In this document: in pieces, positions 34,493-44,348 of the stretch
Numbering within the stretch: position 1 is the first letter of the stretch
Layout of the letters: every line of letters begins with the position of its first letter
DNA from: Halosimplex salinum
GTDB lineage: Archaea > Halobacteriota > Halobacteria > Halobacteriales > Haloarculaceae
Reading direction: 5' to 3'
NCBI RefSeq assembly: GCF_003730195.1
Contig: NZ_QWGG01000001.1
Span: forward strand, 124,001 to 188,000
Length of the DNA stretch: 64,000 nt
The notes under the pieces: generated by a model
Seen by the model: only the letters and a program-made list of their open reading frames with translations
What the model was told of the DNA's origin: nothing
Database searches by the model: none
Position numbers and translations under genes: made by a program

Positions 34493-35006
34493 TCTGCGGG
34501 TCTCTCGTTACTCCGGCCCGTAGAGACCGCCCGGCACCAGAGCGCCTGCCTTTCCCCGGGTCGCGCGGCCGTCGCTCTCGCTCCGGCACGCGCTCCCGGC
34601 CATTCTAAGTTGGCGCGCGCTGTCGCGAGTCTCGTCTCGCGACAGCATCGTGCGAGGGATGAGCATCGCAGGCCGCAGGCCGAGAAGCGCAATCGGTTGG
34701 GGAGGCATGTGGCTGTCTGCGGTGCCGTGCGGGGCGGTGTGATCGCGGTCCTGGTGGACTGAAAGGGCGAGGCGCGCTCGCGTTTCTGTTAGTCGCCTGA
34801 GCGGGCACTATCCGCGCGAGTGCAGTGCGATGCTGTTATTCGAGCGCGGATATCCCGCTTCAGCGACCGCGAGCGCGTCGAGGGCTTTCAACGCTCTCCG
34901 TTCCTGCGGTCACTCCAACTCGAAGCGAGCGGGCCGAAGGTTTCCATCGCTTGCTGTCGACTACCGGGCAAGCAGAAAGAGACCGAGAGTCGAGCGACAG
35001 AACAGA
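34493..35006. other. Intergenic stretch with an 11-bp hairpin, no gene recognised
   Basis: This 514-bp region between ribL and the aminotransferase has no ORF with a haloarchaeal amino-acid profile. It contains a perfect hairpin GCTGTCGCGAG/CTCGCGACAGC (34619-34629 with 34636-34646, 6-nt loop). I see no rRNA, tRNA, RNase P or SRP RNA signature. A small RNA cannot be ruled out. Confidence 0.5.
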
Positions 35007-36158
35007 TTACAAGAGGTCGTGTTCGGCGAGGCGCTCGACGCCCTCGCGGAGGCGGTCCTCGCTGTTGGCGTAGGCGAGTCGGACCCAGCCCGGAGTCCCG
35101 AAGGCGCTCCCGGGGACCGTGGCGACGTGGGCGGTCTCGATGGCCTCCTCGGCCCAGGCGACGTCGTCGTCAGCGACCGGCAGCATGAGGTAGAACGCGC
35201 CCTCGGGCGTCGGAACGTCCTTGCCGTGCTCGGCGAAGAGGTCGACGAGCATGTCGCGGCGGTCCTCGAAGGCCGAGCGCATCTCCTCGACGGCCTCGTC
35301 GGTGTTCTCCAGTGCTTCGACGCCGGCGTGCTGGACGAAGTTGACGGCGCAAGTGACGGAGTGGCCGTGGATCTTGCCGGCCTGGTCGACGATATCCTCG
35401 TCGGCGGCGTAGTAACCGAGCCGCCAGCCCGTCATCGCGTAGGCCTTCGAGAAGCCGTTGAGGGTGATGGTCCTGTCTTCCATGCCCTCCAGCGAGCCGA
35501 TGCTCGTCGGCTCGACGCCGTCGTAGGTGATCTCCTTGTAGATCTCGTCGGAGATCACGGTCACGTCGTGTTCGACGGCGATGTCGCGGACGCCCTCCAG
35601 CGCTTCGTCGGAGTAGACGGCGCCGTGTGGGTTGCCCGGCGAGTTGACGACGAGGATCTCGGTGTCGTCCGAGACGGCCTCGGCCAGGTCGTCGAGCGCG
35701 GGCTCGAGCTGGAAGTCGTACTGCGCGGTGTCGACGCGGGTGAGGGACCCGTCGGCGACTTTCACCATCGCCTCGTAGGAGACCCACGCCGGGTCGATCA
35801 GGGCGACCTCGTCGCCGTCGTCGACGAGCGTCTGGACGACCTCGAAGAGGCCCTGCTTGCCGCCGGGGGTGACGACGATGTTCTCAGTGTCGTACTGTTC
35901 CAGTCCGTCGGCGTGGAGCTTGTCGACGATGGCCGACTTGAGGGCGGGGATGCCGTTCGAGGGGGTGTAGCCGGTGTGGCCGGCGTCGAGGGCGTCCTTG
36001 GCGGCCTGTTTGACGTTCTCGGGGGTGTCGAAGTCGACGATGTCGCCGACGGAGAGGTCGACGACGTCGACGCCCTCGGCCTCGAGTTCGGACGCCTTGT
36101 TGCTGATAGCGACTGTTGCGCTCGGTTCGATCCGTTCGACGCGTGCTGCGAAGTCCAT
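35007..36158 (-). CDS. PLP-dependent aminotransferase, aspartate-aminotransferase-like
   Basis: A 383-residue fold-type I aminotransferase beginning MDFAARVERIEPSATVAISNKASELEAEG, the N-terminus of the archaeal aspartate-aminotransferase group. Landmarks are VVDLSVGDIVDFDTP, GYTPSNGIPALKSA, VVNSPGNPHGAVYS, VISDEIYKEITYDG and the PLP-lysine motif NGFSKAYAMTGWRLGYYAA. Usual haloarchaeal function is amino-group exchange between aspartate/glutamate and oxo acids, with some aromatic activity possible. It lies 24 bp downstream of ribH and may be co-transcribed with it. Confidence 0.88.
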   Translation of the reverse strand: MDFAARVERIEPSATVAISNKASELEAEGVDVVDLSVGDIVDFDTPENVKQAAKDALDAGHTGYTPSNGIPALKSAIVDKLHADGLEQYDTENIVVTPGGKQGLFEVVQTLVDDGDEVALIDPAWVSYEAMVKVADGSLTRVDTAQYDFQLEPALDDLAEAVSDDTEILVVNSPGNPHGAVYSDEALEGVRDIAVEHDVTVISDEIYKEITYDGVEPTSIGSLEGMEDRTITLNGFSKAYAMTGWRLGYYAADEDIVDQAGKIHGHSVTCAVNFVQHAGVEALENTDEAVEEMRSAFEDRRDMLVDLFAEHGKDVPTPEGAFYLMLPVADDDVAWAEEAIETAHVATVPGSAFGTPGWVRLAYANSEDRLREGVERLAEHDLL

Positions 36159-36182
36159 GATTGTGTCGTGAGTTGTGTGCGG

Positions 36183-36593
36183 TCAGGGCAGTTCTTCGAC
36201 GAGGTCGACGGCGCTGTCGACGACCGTCCCCCCGTAGTCGGTGCGGGCCGTCGCCTCGGCCGTGCTCATGCCGGGGCCGATGACGCCGAAGGCGACCGGC
36301 GTGTCGCGGTCGAGGCTCACGTCTGTCAGCCCCTGCGCGGCGGCGTCGGCGATGACTTGGTCGTGGTCGGTGTCCCCCTCGACGATAGCGCCGAGGACGG
36401 CGACGGCGTCGATCTCCTCGCGGCGGGCCAGTCGGTCGGCGGCCAGCGGCGTGTCGTAGGAACCGGGCACCTCGACGGTCGCGACGACCTCCGCGTCGCG
36501 CTCGGCGGCGGCATCGCGAGCCGCGGCCTCCATCCCGTCGATGACCGACCCCTCCTTGTCGAACTGGGCGATCACCAGACCGAGCTGTACCAT
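36183..36593 (-). CDS. ribH: 6,7-dimethyl-8-ribityllumazine synthase
   Basis: A 136-residue enzyme for the penultimate step of riboflavin synthesis, condensing 5-amino-6-ribitylaminouracil with 3,4-dihydroxy-2-butanone 4-phosphate. Key parts are VEVPGSYDTPLAADRLA (substrate loop), AVAVLGAIVEGDTDHDQVIADAA (G-A-x-x-x-G-x-T-x-H with the catalytic His) and TPVAFGVIGPGMSTAEA. The start at 36593 gives MVQLGLVIAQFD; the longer frame adds sequence without a match. It is transcribed toward the aminotransferase. Confidence 0.92.
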   Translation of the reverse strand: MVQLGLVIAQFDKEGSVIDGMEAAARDAAAERDAEVVATVEVPGSYDTPLAADRLARREEIDAVAVLGAIVEGDTDHDQVIADAAAQGLTDVSLDRDTPVAFGVIGPGMSTAEATARTDYGGTVVDSAVDLVEELP

Positions 36594-36792
36594 ACCTGCG
36601 GCCAAGCCAGCACGGGTAAAAGAACTACCGAACCCGCCCCGGAACGCCCCGATCGATCCCGGGCGGTCGTCCCCGCGAGCGCCCGCTTCGCACCCGGAAC
36701 CGCGACACAGCGGCGACGCTCCCTTTCGGTGTTTCAAACGGTTGTTTTTCCAACCAGTAGGGCTCTAACCCGGCCGCCCGTCGTCGGGATCG

Positions 36793-38529
36793 ATGGCAAC
36801 CGCGGACGACAGATCCCGGCCGATGGACACAGCACGCGACCGTCTGGAGCGGTACGGACTCGACCGAGTCCACACGGCCGTCGTCGCGACCGTCCTCGTC
36901 GGATTCGTCGCCCGGTTCTACGAACTGGGTGCCCGGACCGCCCACTGGGACGAGGGGCGCGTGGCGTACTGGGTGGTCGACTACGCCGAGACGGGGACCG
37001 TCAGGTATCGGCCCGGGATCCACGGCCCGTTCTTCCAGCACGTCAACGAGGTCGTCTTCGGCGCTCTCGGTGCGACGGACTTCAGCATGCGAGTGATCGT
37101 CGCCGTCGTCACCGGGTTCTTCCCGCTGGTCGCGCTCTGTTTCCGCGACCGACTGCGGGACGTCGAGGTCGTCGCGCTCGCGGGACTGCTCGCGTTCACG
37201 CCCGTCGTGCTCTACTACTCCCGGTTCATGCGCGGCGACCCGCTGGTGGCGGCGTTCATGGTGACCGCCTTCGCGCTGTTCGTCCGCACTGTCGACACCG
37301 GACGGCGGCGCTACTTCTACGCGGGCGTCGCGTTCACCGCGCTCGGATTCACCGTCAAGGAGAACGCCCTCCTCTACCTGCTGACGTGGGTCGGCGCGGC
37401 GGGACTCCTGCTCGACCATCGACTGTTCCGCGCGGCCGACAGTGACTCGGACCCGGCGGCGGTCGCGGTCGGGTACGTCCGGCGTGTGCTCGCGACGGCC
37501 CGGCGCCACGTCGACGCGCTCCTGCTCGGTGTCGCGGAGTTCCTCGCCGTGATCGTCTTCTTCTACGCGCCGCGCGGGCGGACCGGCGAGGGACCCGGAC
37601 TGGGCGCCGCCCTCGCCGACCCGACGCTCCTGCCCGCGACGGTCCGAGTCGCCACGGTCGGGTCGGCCCGGAAGCTCTGGGGACACTGGGTCGCCGGCAG
37701 CGGGCAGGACCACCCCTATCTCCCGTATCTCGCCGACTTTCTCGTGACGCTCCGCCACGGCGCGCTCGCCGTCTGCCTGCTCGCCGTCGTCGGGTTCGTC
37801 GCCGACCGCTACCGGGACGGAGGGCCCTCTGACCTCGTCTCGTTCGCCGCCTACTGGGGGTTCGTCTCCGTGCTGGGCTACCCGCTCGTCACGGACATCA
37901 AAGCGCCGTGGGCGACCCTCCACGCCGTCGTGCCGCTGGCGATCCCAGCGGCGGTCGGTGTCGGCCTGTTCGTTCGCTGGGGACGCGACGCCGTCGCCGA
38001 CGACGACGCGGTCAGCGCGGCCGTCGCGATGCTCGTCCTCCTCGCAGTCGCCGGGCAGGTCGTCGTCGCCGGCGTCGGCGGGGTGTACCAGTCGCCCCCG
38101 CCCGACGAGAACGAACTCGTCCAGTACGCCCAGCCGGCCGGGGACGTGCAGTCGGTCATGCGGACGCTCGACGAGGCGGCGGCCGGTCACGAAGGCACCG
38201 ACGTGGTCCTCTACGGCGACTACTTCGTGACCGACCCGAACGCGACGGGGCCCCTCCGGCCCGCGTGCTCGCCGTGGACGAACGTCCTCCCGCTGCCGTG
38301 GTACTTCGAGCGGGCCGACGCGGACGTGGCCTGCGCCGGGTCGCCCGACCAGTTCGTGCGGACGGTCGAACAGTCCCGGCCGCCCGTCGTCGTCGCCAGA
38401 CCGATAGACGAATCGCGGTTCTCGACCGTGCTCTCGGGCTACGAGTCCCGGACGCACCTGATGCGGGGCTGGGATACGGAGGTCGACTTCTACGTGCGCG
38501 AGGAGTACACGAACGGCTCCGCCGGGTGA
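36793..38529 (+). CDS. Flippase activity-associated membrane protein Agl23-like
   Basis: A 578-residue integral membrane protein with about ten hydrophobic segments and a soluble C-terminal domain. The first loop carries ARTAHWDEGRVAYWVVDYAETGTVRYRPGIHGPFFQ, with the acidic DE pair and the GxHGP element of this GT-C-like family. Later marks are YYSRFMRGDPLVAAFM and GFTVKENALLYLLTWV. In archaea the family accompanies lipid-linked glycan flippases of protein N-glycosylation. The name is by motif resemblance. No other glycosylation gene is adjacent; purK follows 63 bp downstream. Confidence 0.75.
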   Translation: MATADDRSRPMDTARDRLERYGLDRVHTAVVATVLVGFVARFYELGARTAHWDEGRVAYWVVDYAETGTVRYRPGIHGPFFQHVNEVVFGALGATDFSMRVIVAVVTGFFPLVALCFRDRLRDVEVVALAGLLAFTPVVLYYSRFMRGDPLVAAFMVTAFALFVRTVDTGRRRYFYAGVAFTALGFTVKENALLYLLTWVGAAGLLLDHRLFRAADSDSDPAAVAVGYVRRVLATARRHVDALLLGVAEFLAVIVFFYAPRGRTGEGPGLGAALADPTLLPATVRVATVGSARKLWGHWVAGSGQDHPYLPYLADFLVTLRHGALAVCLLAVVGFVADRYRDGGPSDLVSFAAYWGFVSVLGYPLVTDIKAPWATLHAVVPLAIPAAVGVGLFVRWGRDAVADDDAVSAAVAMLVLLAVAGQVVVAGVGGVYQSPPPDENELVQYAQPAGDVQSVMRTLDEAAAGHEGTDVVLYGDYFVTDPNATGPLRPACSPWTNVLPLPWYFERADADVACAGSPDQFVRTVEQSRPPVVVARPIDESRFSTVLSGYESRTHLMRGWDTEVDFYVREEYTNGSAG

Positions 38530-38592
38530 CGACCGGTCTCGGATCGGGTCAGACAGACACGCTTATTCCCCGCGCTCGGCAACCCGGCGGTA

Positions 38593-39804
38593 ATGACACT
38601 CTCATCGCCGGGTCTCACCCTCGGCGTCGTCGGCGGCGGACAGCTCGGCCGGATGCTCGCCGAGGCGGCCGCGCCGCTGGGCGTCGAGGTCGTCGTCACC
38701 GATCCGACGCCCGACCCGCCGGCCGCACCGGTCACTCGCGACCAGATCGTCGGCGACTTCGACGACCCCGAGACGGTGCGCGAACTCGCGGAGCGCTCCG
38801 ACGTCCTCACCTTCGAGATCGAACTCGCCGACCCCGCGTTGCTCGAACGGGTGTCCGAGGAGACGGACACGCCGGTCCACCCGGACCCCGAGACACTCCG
38901 GATCATCGAGGACAAACTCGTCCAGAAGCGCCGCCTCGCCGACGCCGGCGTCCCCGTCCCCGAGTTCCGGCAGGTCGACTCCGCCGACGAACTGCGCGAC
39001 GCGCTCGACGAACTCGGCTACCCGGCCATGCTCAAAGCCCGCAAGGGCGGGTACGACGGCCGCGGGAACGTCCCCGTGGAGTCACCCGACGAGGTGGAGG
39101 ACGCCTTCGCCGAGATCGTCGACGCCGCGCAGGGCGGGAGCCAGGCGGACCCGTCCGGCGTCGCCATGGTCGAGGAGTTCGTGGACTACGAGCGCGAACT
39201 CGCTGTGATGGGCTGTAACGGGAGCGCCCTCACCGAGGACGGGGGCCACGAACGCGACACGTTCCCCGTCACCGAGACGATCCACGAGGAAGAGATCCTC
39301 CGCGAGACCGTCTCGCCGGCACGAGCGGAGGAATCGGTCCGCGAGCGTGCCCGGACGGTGGCGCTCGACGTCCTCGACGTGATGGAGGGCCGCGGCGTCT
39401 TCGGGATCGAGTTCTTCCAGGGGCCCGACGACGAGATCCTGCTGAACGAGATCGCCCCGCGGCCGCACAACTCCGGGCACTGGACCATCGAGGGGTGTCA
39501 CACCTCCCAGTTCGAGCAGCACGTCCGCGCCGTGACGGGCCGGCCGCTGGGACCGACCGACCGGCGCGCGCCGACGGTGTCCGCGAACATCCTCGGCGAC
39601 GTGGACGAGCGACAGGACGCCGTGCTCTCCGGGGAGGACGAGGTGTTCGAGACGCCGCGCGCGCACCTCCACTGGTACGGCAAACACGAGGTGTACCCGC
39701 TGCGGAAGATGGGCCACGTGACCCACGTCGGGAGGGGCGACGCGGACCGCGAGGAACTGCTCGCCGAGGTGCGCGAACTGCGCGACGGACTGACGTTCCG
39801 GTAG
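38593..39804 (+). CDS. purK: 5-(carboxyamino)imidazole ribonucleotide synthase PurK
   Basis: A 403-residue ATP-grasp enzyme of purine biosynthesis that carboxylates AIR to N5-CAIR using ATP and bicarbonate. The N-terminal domain is LGVVGGGQLGRMLAEAAAPLG; the ATP-grasp core shows DKLVQKRRLADAGVPVPEF, PAMLKARKGGYDGRGN, VEEFVDYERELAV, and the metal-binding end FGIEFFQGPDDEILLNEIAPRPHNSGH. It lies 49 bp before purE, the next enzyme in the pathway, and the two very likely form an operon. Upstream AT-rich ACACGCTTATTCCCC may be its promoter. Confidence 0.93.
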   Translation: MTLSSPGLTLGVVGGGQLGRMLAEAAAPLGVEVVVTDPTPDPPAAPVTRDQIVGDFDDPETVRELAERSDVLTFEIELADPALLERVSEETDTPVHPDPETLRIIEDKLVQKRRLADAGVPVPEFRQVDSADELRDALDELGYPAMLKARKGGYDGRGNVPVESPDEVEDAFAEIVDAAQGGSQADPSGVAMVEEFVDYERELAVMGCNGSALTEDGGHERDTFPVTETIHEEEILRETVSPARAEESVRERARTVALDVLDVMEGRGVFGIEFFQGPDDEILLNEIAPRPHNSGHWTIEGCHTSQFEQHVRAVTGRPLGPTDRRAPTVSANILGDVDERQDAVLSGEDEVFETPRAHLHWYGKHEVYPLRKMGHVTHVGRGDADREELLAEVRELRDGLTFR

Positions 39805-39853
39805 CCGCCTCGAACCGCACACGCTTACGGTCTCCCCCCGCGCACACCCGCCC

Positions 39854-40507
39854 ATGACCGCCGACTCCGTCCAGTCGATCATCGACCAGCTACACGAACA
39901 GGCCGAGATGGACCTGCCCAGCGAGGAGACGCCCGACGTGGGCATCGTCATGGGGTCGGACTCGGACCTGCCGACGATGGCCGGCGGGAAGGGCAAGCGC
40001 CCGGGCGCCTACGCCGCCCTCGCGGACGAACTCGGCTTCGACGAGCAGACTGACTACGAGGACGCCCCCGAGAGCCGGTTCACCTTCGAGACGTTCGTCG
40101 TCTCGGCCCACCGGACGCCGGATCTCATGTACGCCTACGCCGAGACGGCCGAGGCCCGGGGACTCGACGTGATCATCGCCGGCGCGGGCGGGAAATCGGC
40201 AGACCTGCCGAACATGACCGCCTCCATCGCGTACCCGCTCCCGGTCGTCGGCGTCCCCGTGCAGGAGAAGTCCGTCGACTCCGTTATCGGGATGCCACAG
40301 GGCGCGCCCATCACCGCAGTCGACGCAGGGAAGTCGTTCAACGCAGCCCTGACGGCGGCACAGATCCTCTCGCGTCAGCACCCGGAGATCCGCGAGCGCC
40401 TCGTCGACTACCATCAGGAACTGCAGGAGGAGGTCGGGAAGGTCTCGCGGGACCTGCACGAACTCGGGACGCCCGGATTCAAAGAGCAGTACTGGGACGA
40501 GGAGTAG
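39854..40507 (+). CDS. purE: N5-carboxyaminoimidazole ribonucleotide mutase PurE
   Basis: A 217-residue enzyme converting N5-CAIR to CAIR. Motifs are VGIVMGSDSDLPTM near residue 32, VVSAHRTPDLMYAYAETA near 80, and IIAGAGGKSADLPNMTASIAYPLPVVGVPV near 112. Compared with bacterial PurE it has about 28 extra N-terminal residues and an insert of roughly 25 residues between GSDSD and SAHRTP (GGKGKRPGAYAAL...). The mobile glycine loop is AGGKSADLPNM. Organisation with purK supports the assignment. The following methyltransferase is convergent. Confidence 0.93.
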   Translation: MTADSVQSIIDQLHEQAEMDLPSEETPDVGIVMGSDSDLPTMAGGKGKRPGAYAALADELGFDEQTDYEDAPESRFTFETFVVSAHRTPDLMYAYAETAEARGLDVIIAGAGGKSADLPNMTASIAYPLPVVGVPVQEKSVDSVIGMPQGAPITAVDAGKSFNAALTAAQILSRQHPEIRERLVDYHQELQEEVGKVSRDLHELGTPGFKEQYWDEE

Positions 40508-40526
40508 CCGCGACCTTCACCGTCGC

Positions 40527-41324
40527 TCACGCCAGCTTTCGCCCCGAGATCACGCGCACTTCCTCGTCCTGTTCGAATGGACCGCCGAGTTCGTCGAGTC
40601 GCTCTCGGAGATCGGCCTCGAAGTCGTCTTTCTCGTCGCCGAAAGTCGCCGGCGAGCAGAAGGACAGCGAGAACACGTAGCCGACGACTTCGTCGACGGT
40701 CCACTCGCGGGTCGACTCGAACGTGGCGACTTCGACGGCTTCGAACCCGTGGTCGGCGATCAGTTCGTCGTAGGGGTTCTCGTACGGTTCGGTCCGCTGA
40801 CCGGTCCGCTCGGGCAGGTCGTCGAGGTAGTCTGCGGCGAGGTCGTACACCTCGTCCTGCCACGCGCGACGCCCGCTCGTGAGCCACTCCGTGTCGCCGA
40901 AGACGGCGACGCCGCCGCCCGGTTCTGTGAGTTCGCGGATCCGGTCGAGCGTCGGTCCGCGGTCCATCCAGTGGAACGAGCGACCCATCGTCGTCACCGT
41001 GAACGGGCCCAGTTCCTCGCCGACCGCTCCGCGCAGGTCGGCGTCGGAACCGACCGTCCACTCGACGTTCTCCCGGTCGGCGGCGCGAGCCTGCCCGCGC
41101 GCCCCGTCGATCATCCGCGAGTTGGGGTCCATGCCGACCGCGGTTCCGACGTGCGCGGCGAGCGGAATCGTGATCTGGCCGGCGCCACAGCCGAGGTCGA
41201 GCGCGCGCGAGTCGTCGTCGAGGTCGAACCGGTCGACGAGGTGGGCTATCGGCCGGTCGCCGTATCGGGGCCGGTACTGGGCGTAGTACGTCTCGGCGCT
41301 TGCGAACGGACTGTCGGAGGACAT
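40527..41324 (-). CDS. Class I SAM-dependent methyltransferase
   Basis: A 265-residue Rossmann-fold methyltransferase. Motif I is SRALDLGCGAGQITIPLAAHVG near residues 38-58; an acidic motif II (VGMDPNSRMI) and motif III-like VTTMGRSFHWMDR follow. This YfaB/UbiE-like pattern with 'SFHWMD' is common in small-molecule methyltransferases, but the substrate is unknown. It is divergent from nuoA, sharing a 230-bp intergenic region, and convergent with purE. Confidence 0.82.
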   Translation of the reverse strand: MSSDSPFASAETYYAQYRPRYGDRPIAHLVDRFDLDDDSRALDLGCGAGQITIPLAAHVGTAVGMDPNSRMIDGARGQARAADRENVEWTVGSDADLRGAVGEELGPFTVTTMGRSFHWMDRGPTLDRIRELTEPGGGVAVFGDTEWLTSGRRAWQDEVYDLAADYLDDLPERTGQRTEPYENPYDELIADHGFEAVEVATFESTREWTVDEVVGYVFSLSFCSPATFGDEKDDFEADLRERLDELGGPFEQDEEVRVISGRKLA

Positions 41325-41513
41325 GAACGTGCTCGACTACGACCGAAACGGCGGCGGGACAAAGAGCGTGTCGGTGGAACTGCCGCACGGGCCGTATGTT
41401 CGCCGGTGCGGCTGTCACGCGGCGATACTCGCGGTCGAACGGGTTCGGGTAGACCCGGATTACCCGTCGGCCGGAAATCGCAGGCCGAGAGGCGCCGAGG
41501 ACAACAATCAACC

Positions 41514-41522
41514 CTTATATGG
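41514..41522 (+). promoter_or_regulatory. TATA box of the nuo operon
   Basis: CTTATATGG lies 33-41 bp before the nuoA ATG at 41555, in a locally AT-rich stretch. This implies a short leader of about 10 nt. Confidence 0.6.
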
Positions 41523-41554
41523 CACCACCCCAAACCGTCGAACGATAGAGAGTC

Positions 41555-41962
41555 ATGAGTAACCCATGGATAGCCATCGGGGCGCTCGCGCTGGTCGCGC
41601 TGGCGATCCCGCTCAGTATGATGGCGGTATCGTCGCTGTTGCGGCCGAGCGTGCCGGAACAGGGGAAACGCGCCGTCTACGAGAGCGGCGAGGTCCCGAC
41701 GGGCGACACGCGCATCAAGTTCAACATTCAGTACTACATGGTCGCGCTGCTGTTCGTCGTCTTCGACATCGAGACCGTCCTCATCTTCCCGTGGACGGTC
41801 ATCTACCAGGACGCCGTGGCGAACGTCGGGCTCGCGGAGGCGCTCGTTCCGATGCTCGCGTTCATCGGCATCCTCGTCATCGGGCTCGGCTGGGCGTGGC
41901 GTAACGGCGCGGTCAAATGGGTCCGCAGCCCGCGGGCTCAAGCACAGCGGGTCGAACAGTAA
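41555..41962 (+). CDS. nuoA: NADH dehydrogenase-like complex subunit A
   Basis: A 135-residue membrane subunit of complex I-like respiratory enzyme (NDH/Fpo type). It has three transmembrane helices and the conserved loop EQGKRAVYESGEVPTGDTRIKFNIQYYMVALLFVVFDIETVLIFPW, containing the acidic residues at the quinone-site entrance. First gene of nuoA-B-CD-H-I, followed by nuoB 2 bp after its stop. Confidence 0.93.
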   Translation: MSNPWIAIGALALVALAIPLSMMAVSSLLRPSVPEQGKRAVYESGEVPTGDTRIKFNIQYYMVALLFVVFDIETVLIFPWTVIYQDAVANVGLAEALVPMLAFIGILVIGLGWAWRNGAVKWVRSPRAQAQRVEQ

Positions 41963-41964
41963 TC

Positions 41965-42666
41965 ATGAGTAGCGACAACACACGCACGACCAAGCACGGA
42001 GCAGAAATCGAATCCACCCAGGAGGCACGGCTGGGCGAGGGCGTCGACAGCCGCTTCAACTCGACGCTGCGGGAGGCGTTCGGCTCGACCCCGTTCATCC
42101 TCACGAAGTTCGACCAGTTCATGAACTGGGTGCGGGGCTCGTCGATGTTCATGCTGCAGTTCGGGATCGCCTGTTGCAGCATCGAGATGATCCACACCTA
42201 CGCGATCAAACACGATCTGGATCGTTTCGGTGCGGGCGTCCCGCGCGCCTCGCCGCGCCAGGCCGACGTGATCATCGTCCCGGGGACCATCGTCTCGAAG
42301 TTCGCCCCGCGGATGAAGCGCGTCTACGACCAGATGCCCGAGCCCAAGTTCGTCGTCTCCATGGGTTCGTGCACCATCTCCGGCGGCCCGTTCCAGGAGG
42401 GCTACAACGTCGTCAAGGGCGCGGAGGAGGTCATCCCGGTCGACATCCACGTCCCGGGCTGTCCGCCTCGCCCCGAGGCGCTCATCTACGGCGTCGCCAA
42501 GCTCCAGGAGCGAATCGCCAACGGCGAGTCCGCGCCGGTGACGGTCAAGCCGTACGAACTGGAGCAGTTCGGCGACCTCGAACAGGACGAACTCGTGGAC
42601 AAACTCGCCGACCAGATCGACGAAGAGGACCTGGTCATGCGGTACAACTGGAGTGACTCGCCATGA
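41965..42666 (+). CDS. nuoB: NADH dehydrogenase-like complex subunit B
   Basis: A 233-residue peripheral subunit carrying the terminal N2 [4Fe-4S] cluster. Ligands are visible in GIACCSIEM (adjacent cysteines), [12 protein letters not shown] and [13 protein letters not shown]. The N-terminal 50 residues are an acidic haloarchaeal extension. The ATG follows nuoA by 2 bp and its stop overlaps nuoCD by ATGA. Confidence 0.95.
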   Translation: MSSDNTRTTKHGAEIESTQEARLGEGVDSRFNSTLREAFGSTPFILTKFDQFMNWVRGSSMFMLQFGIACCSIEMIHTYAIKHDLDRFGAGVPRASPRQADVIIVPGTIVSKFAPRMKRVYDQMPEPKFVVSMGSCTISGGPFQEGYNVVKGAEEVIPVDIHVPGCPPRPEALIYGVAKLQERIANGESAPVTVKPYELEQFGDLEQDELVDKLADQIDEEDLVMRYNWSDSP

Positions 42667-44348
42667 GTTTAGAGGAACCCGACGACCCGCTCGCGACGCG
42701 CGACGTGGGCGTCACCGAGGAGGGCGTCGACTACGACGCGCTCGCCGACCTGCTCGGCGACACGGTCATCGACCGCGAGAGCCACGTCAACGCGGAGGGA
42801 TTCGTCGTGCGACCCGACGAGGTGCAGGACGCCCTGTTCGCGCTGCGCGACGAGGCGGGCTTCGACCACTGCGCGTGCGTGACCGCACAGGACTACGACG
42901 ACCGCTACGAGTCTATCTACCATCTCCGCAAGTACGACGACCCCACGCAGGAAGTGTCGGTCGTCGTCCCCTCGCCGAAGTCCGATCCGGTCAGCCAGAC
43001 CGCGGAGCCCGTGTACCGCACGGCCGACTGGCACGAGCGCGAGGCGTACGACCTGGTCGGTATCGACTACGAGGGGCACCCGGACATGCGGCGGATCCTC
43101 CTGCCCGAGACCTGGCAGGGCCACCCGCTCTCCCAGGACTTCAGCGGCGAGGAGCCGCAGGTCGTCACCCTCCGCGAGCACGCCAACCCGCTCGCGGACG
43201 ACAAGCGCTCCGAGGACGACCCGGACACGATGTTCATCAACATCGGTCCGCACCACCCGGCGACCCACGGCGTGCTCCACGTCGAGACGGTGCTCGACGG
43301 CGAGCAGATCGCCCACGTCGAGCCCGACATCGGCTACCTGCACCGCTGCGAGGAGCAGATGTGCCAGCAGGGCACCTACCGCCACCAGATCATGCCCTAC
43401 CCCGACCGGTGGGACTACGTCTCGGCCGGCATCCTCAACGAGTGGGCGTACGCCCGCGCGGCGGAGGACCTGGCCGACATCGAGGTGCCCGAGTACGCGC
43501 AGGTCATCCGAACGATGTCCGCGGAGATGTCCCGCATCGCGGCGCACATGCTCGCGCTGGGGACGTTCGCGCTGGACGTGTTCGGTGACTTCACCGCGGT
43601 CTTCCAGTACGCGTTCCGCGACCGCGAGGTCGTCCAGGACCTCCTCGAGGACCTGACCGGCCAGCGACTGATGTTCAACTACCTCCGGCTGGGCGGCGTG
43701 GCGTGGGACCTGCCCGAGCCCCGCGAGGAGTTCTTCGAGAAGACGCGGGACTTCCTCGACGACATGCCGGAGAAGCTCAAGGAGTACCACAACCTCGTCA
43801 CCTCGAACGAGATCTTCCAGATGCGCTGCGTCGACACGGGCATCCTGCCGCCGGAAGAGGCCAAGCAGTACGGCGCGACGGGGCCGGTCGCCCGCGGGTC
43901 GGGCATCGACTACGACCTGCGCCGCGACGACCCGTACGGCTACTACTCCGAACTCGACTGGGACGTCGTCACGGAGGACGGCTGCGACAACTACGCGCGC
44001 GTCCTCTGCCGGATGCAGGAAGTCGAGCAGTCGGCCCGCATCATCGAGCAGTGTGTCGACCTGCTCGAGGACTGGCCGGAAGACGAGCGCGACATCCAGG
44101 CGAACGTGCCCCGCACGCTCCGCCCGGACCCCGACACGGAGATCTACCGCGCGGTCGAGGCCGCCAAGGGCGAACTCGGCATCTACATCCGCTCGGACGG
44201 CACCGACAAGCCCGCGCGCTTCAAGATCCGGAGCCCGTGCTTCTCGAACCTGCAGACCCTGCCGGTCATGTCCGAGGGCGAGTTCGTCCCCGACATGATC
44301 GCCTCGCTCGGTAGCCTCGACATCGTCCTCGGGGAGGTGGATCGGTGA
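42663..44348 (+). CDS. nuoCD: Fused NADH dehydrogenase-like complex subunits C and D
   Basis: A 561-residue fusion. Residues 1-175 are NuoC ([49 protein letters not shown]); from about 185 on it is NuoD ([53 protein letters not shown], and the C-terminal [27 protein letters not shown]). NuoD forms the quinone-binding cavity with NuoB. Fusion of C and D is normal in haloarchaea. Its stop overlaps the nuoH start region. Confidence 0.95.
   Translation: MSLEEPDDPLATRDVGVTEEGVDYDALADLLGDTVIDRESHVNAEGFVVRPDEVQDALFALRDEAGFDHCACVTAQDYDDRYESIYHLRKYDDPTQEVSVVVPSPKSDPVSQTAEPVYRTADWHEREAYDLVGIDYEGHPDMRRILLPETWQGHPLSQDFSGEEPQVVTLREHANPLADDKRSEDDPDTMFINIGPHHPATHGVLHVETVLDGEQIAHVEPDIGYLHRCEEQMCQQGTYRHQIMPYPDRWDYVSAGILNEWAYARAAEDLADIEVPEYAQVIRTMSAEMSRIAAHMLALGTFALDVFGDFTAVFQYAFRDREVVQDLLEDLTGQRLMFNYLRLGGVAWDLPEPREEFFEKTRDFLDDMPEKLKEYHNLVTSNEIFQMRCVDTGILPPEEAKQYGATGPVARGSGIDYDLRRDDPYGYYSELDWDVVTEDGCDNYARVLCRMQEVEQSARIIEQCVDLLEDWPEDERDIQANVPRTLRPDPDTEIYRAVEAAKGELGIYIRSDGTDKPARFKIRSPCFSNLQTLPVMSEGEFVPDMIASLGSLDIVLGEVDR
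44333..44339 (+). promoter_or_regulatory. Shine-Dalgarno site deciding the nuoH start
   Basis: GGAGGTG lies 8 nt before ATG 44348 and 5 nt before GTG 44345. The usual spacing favours the ATG, though a GTGA overlap start is not excluded. Confidence 0.6.

Noticed and set aside
34830-37445. An 871-codon plus-strand frame over the aminotransferase and ribH
   Set aside because: Both antisense genes have complete catalytic motifs; the plus-strand frame is a low-complexity mirror.
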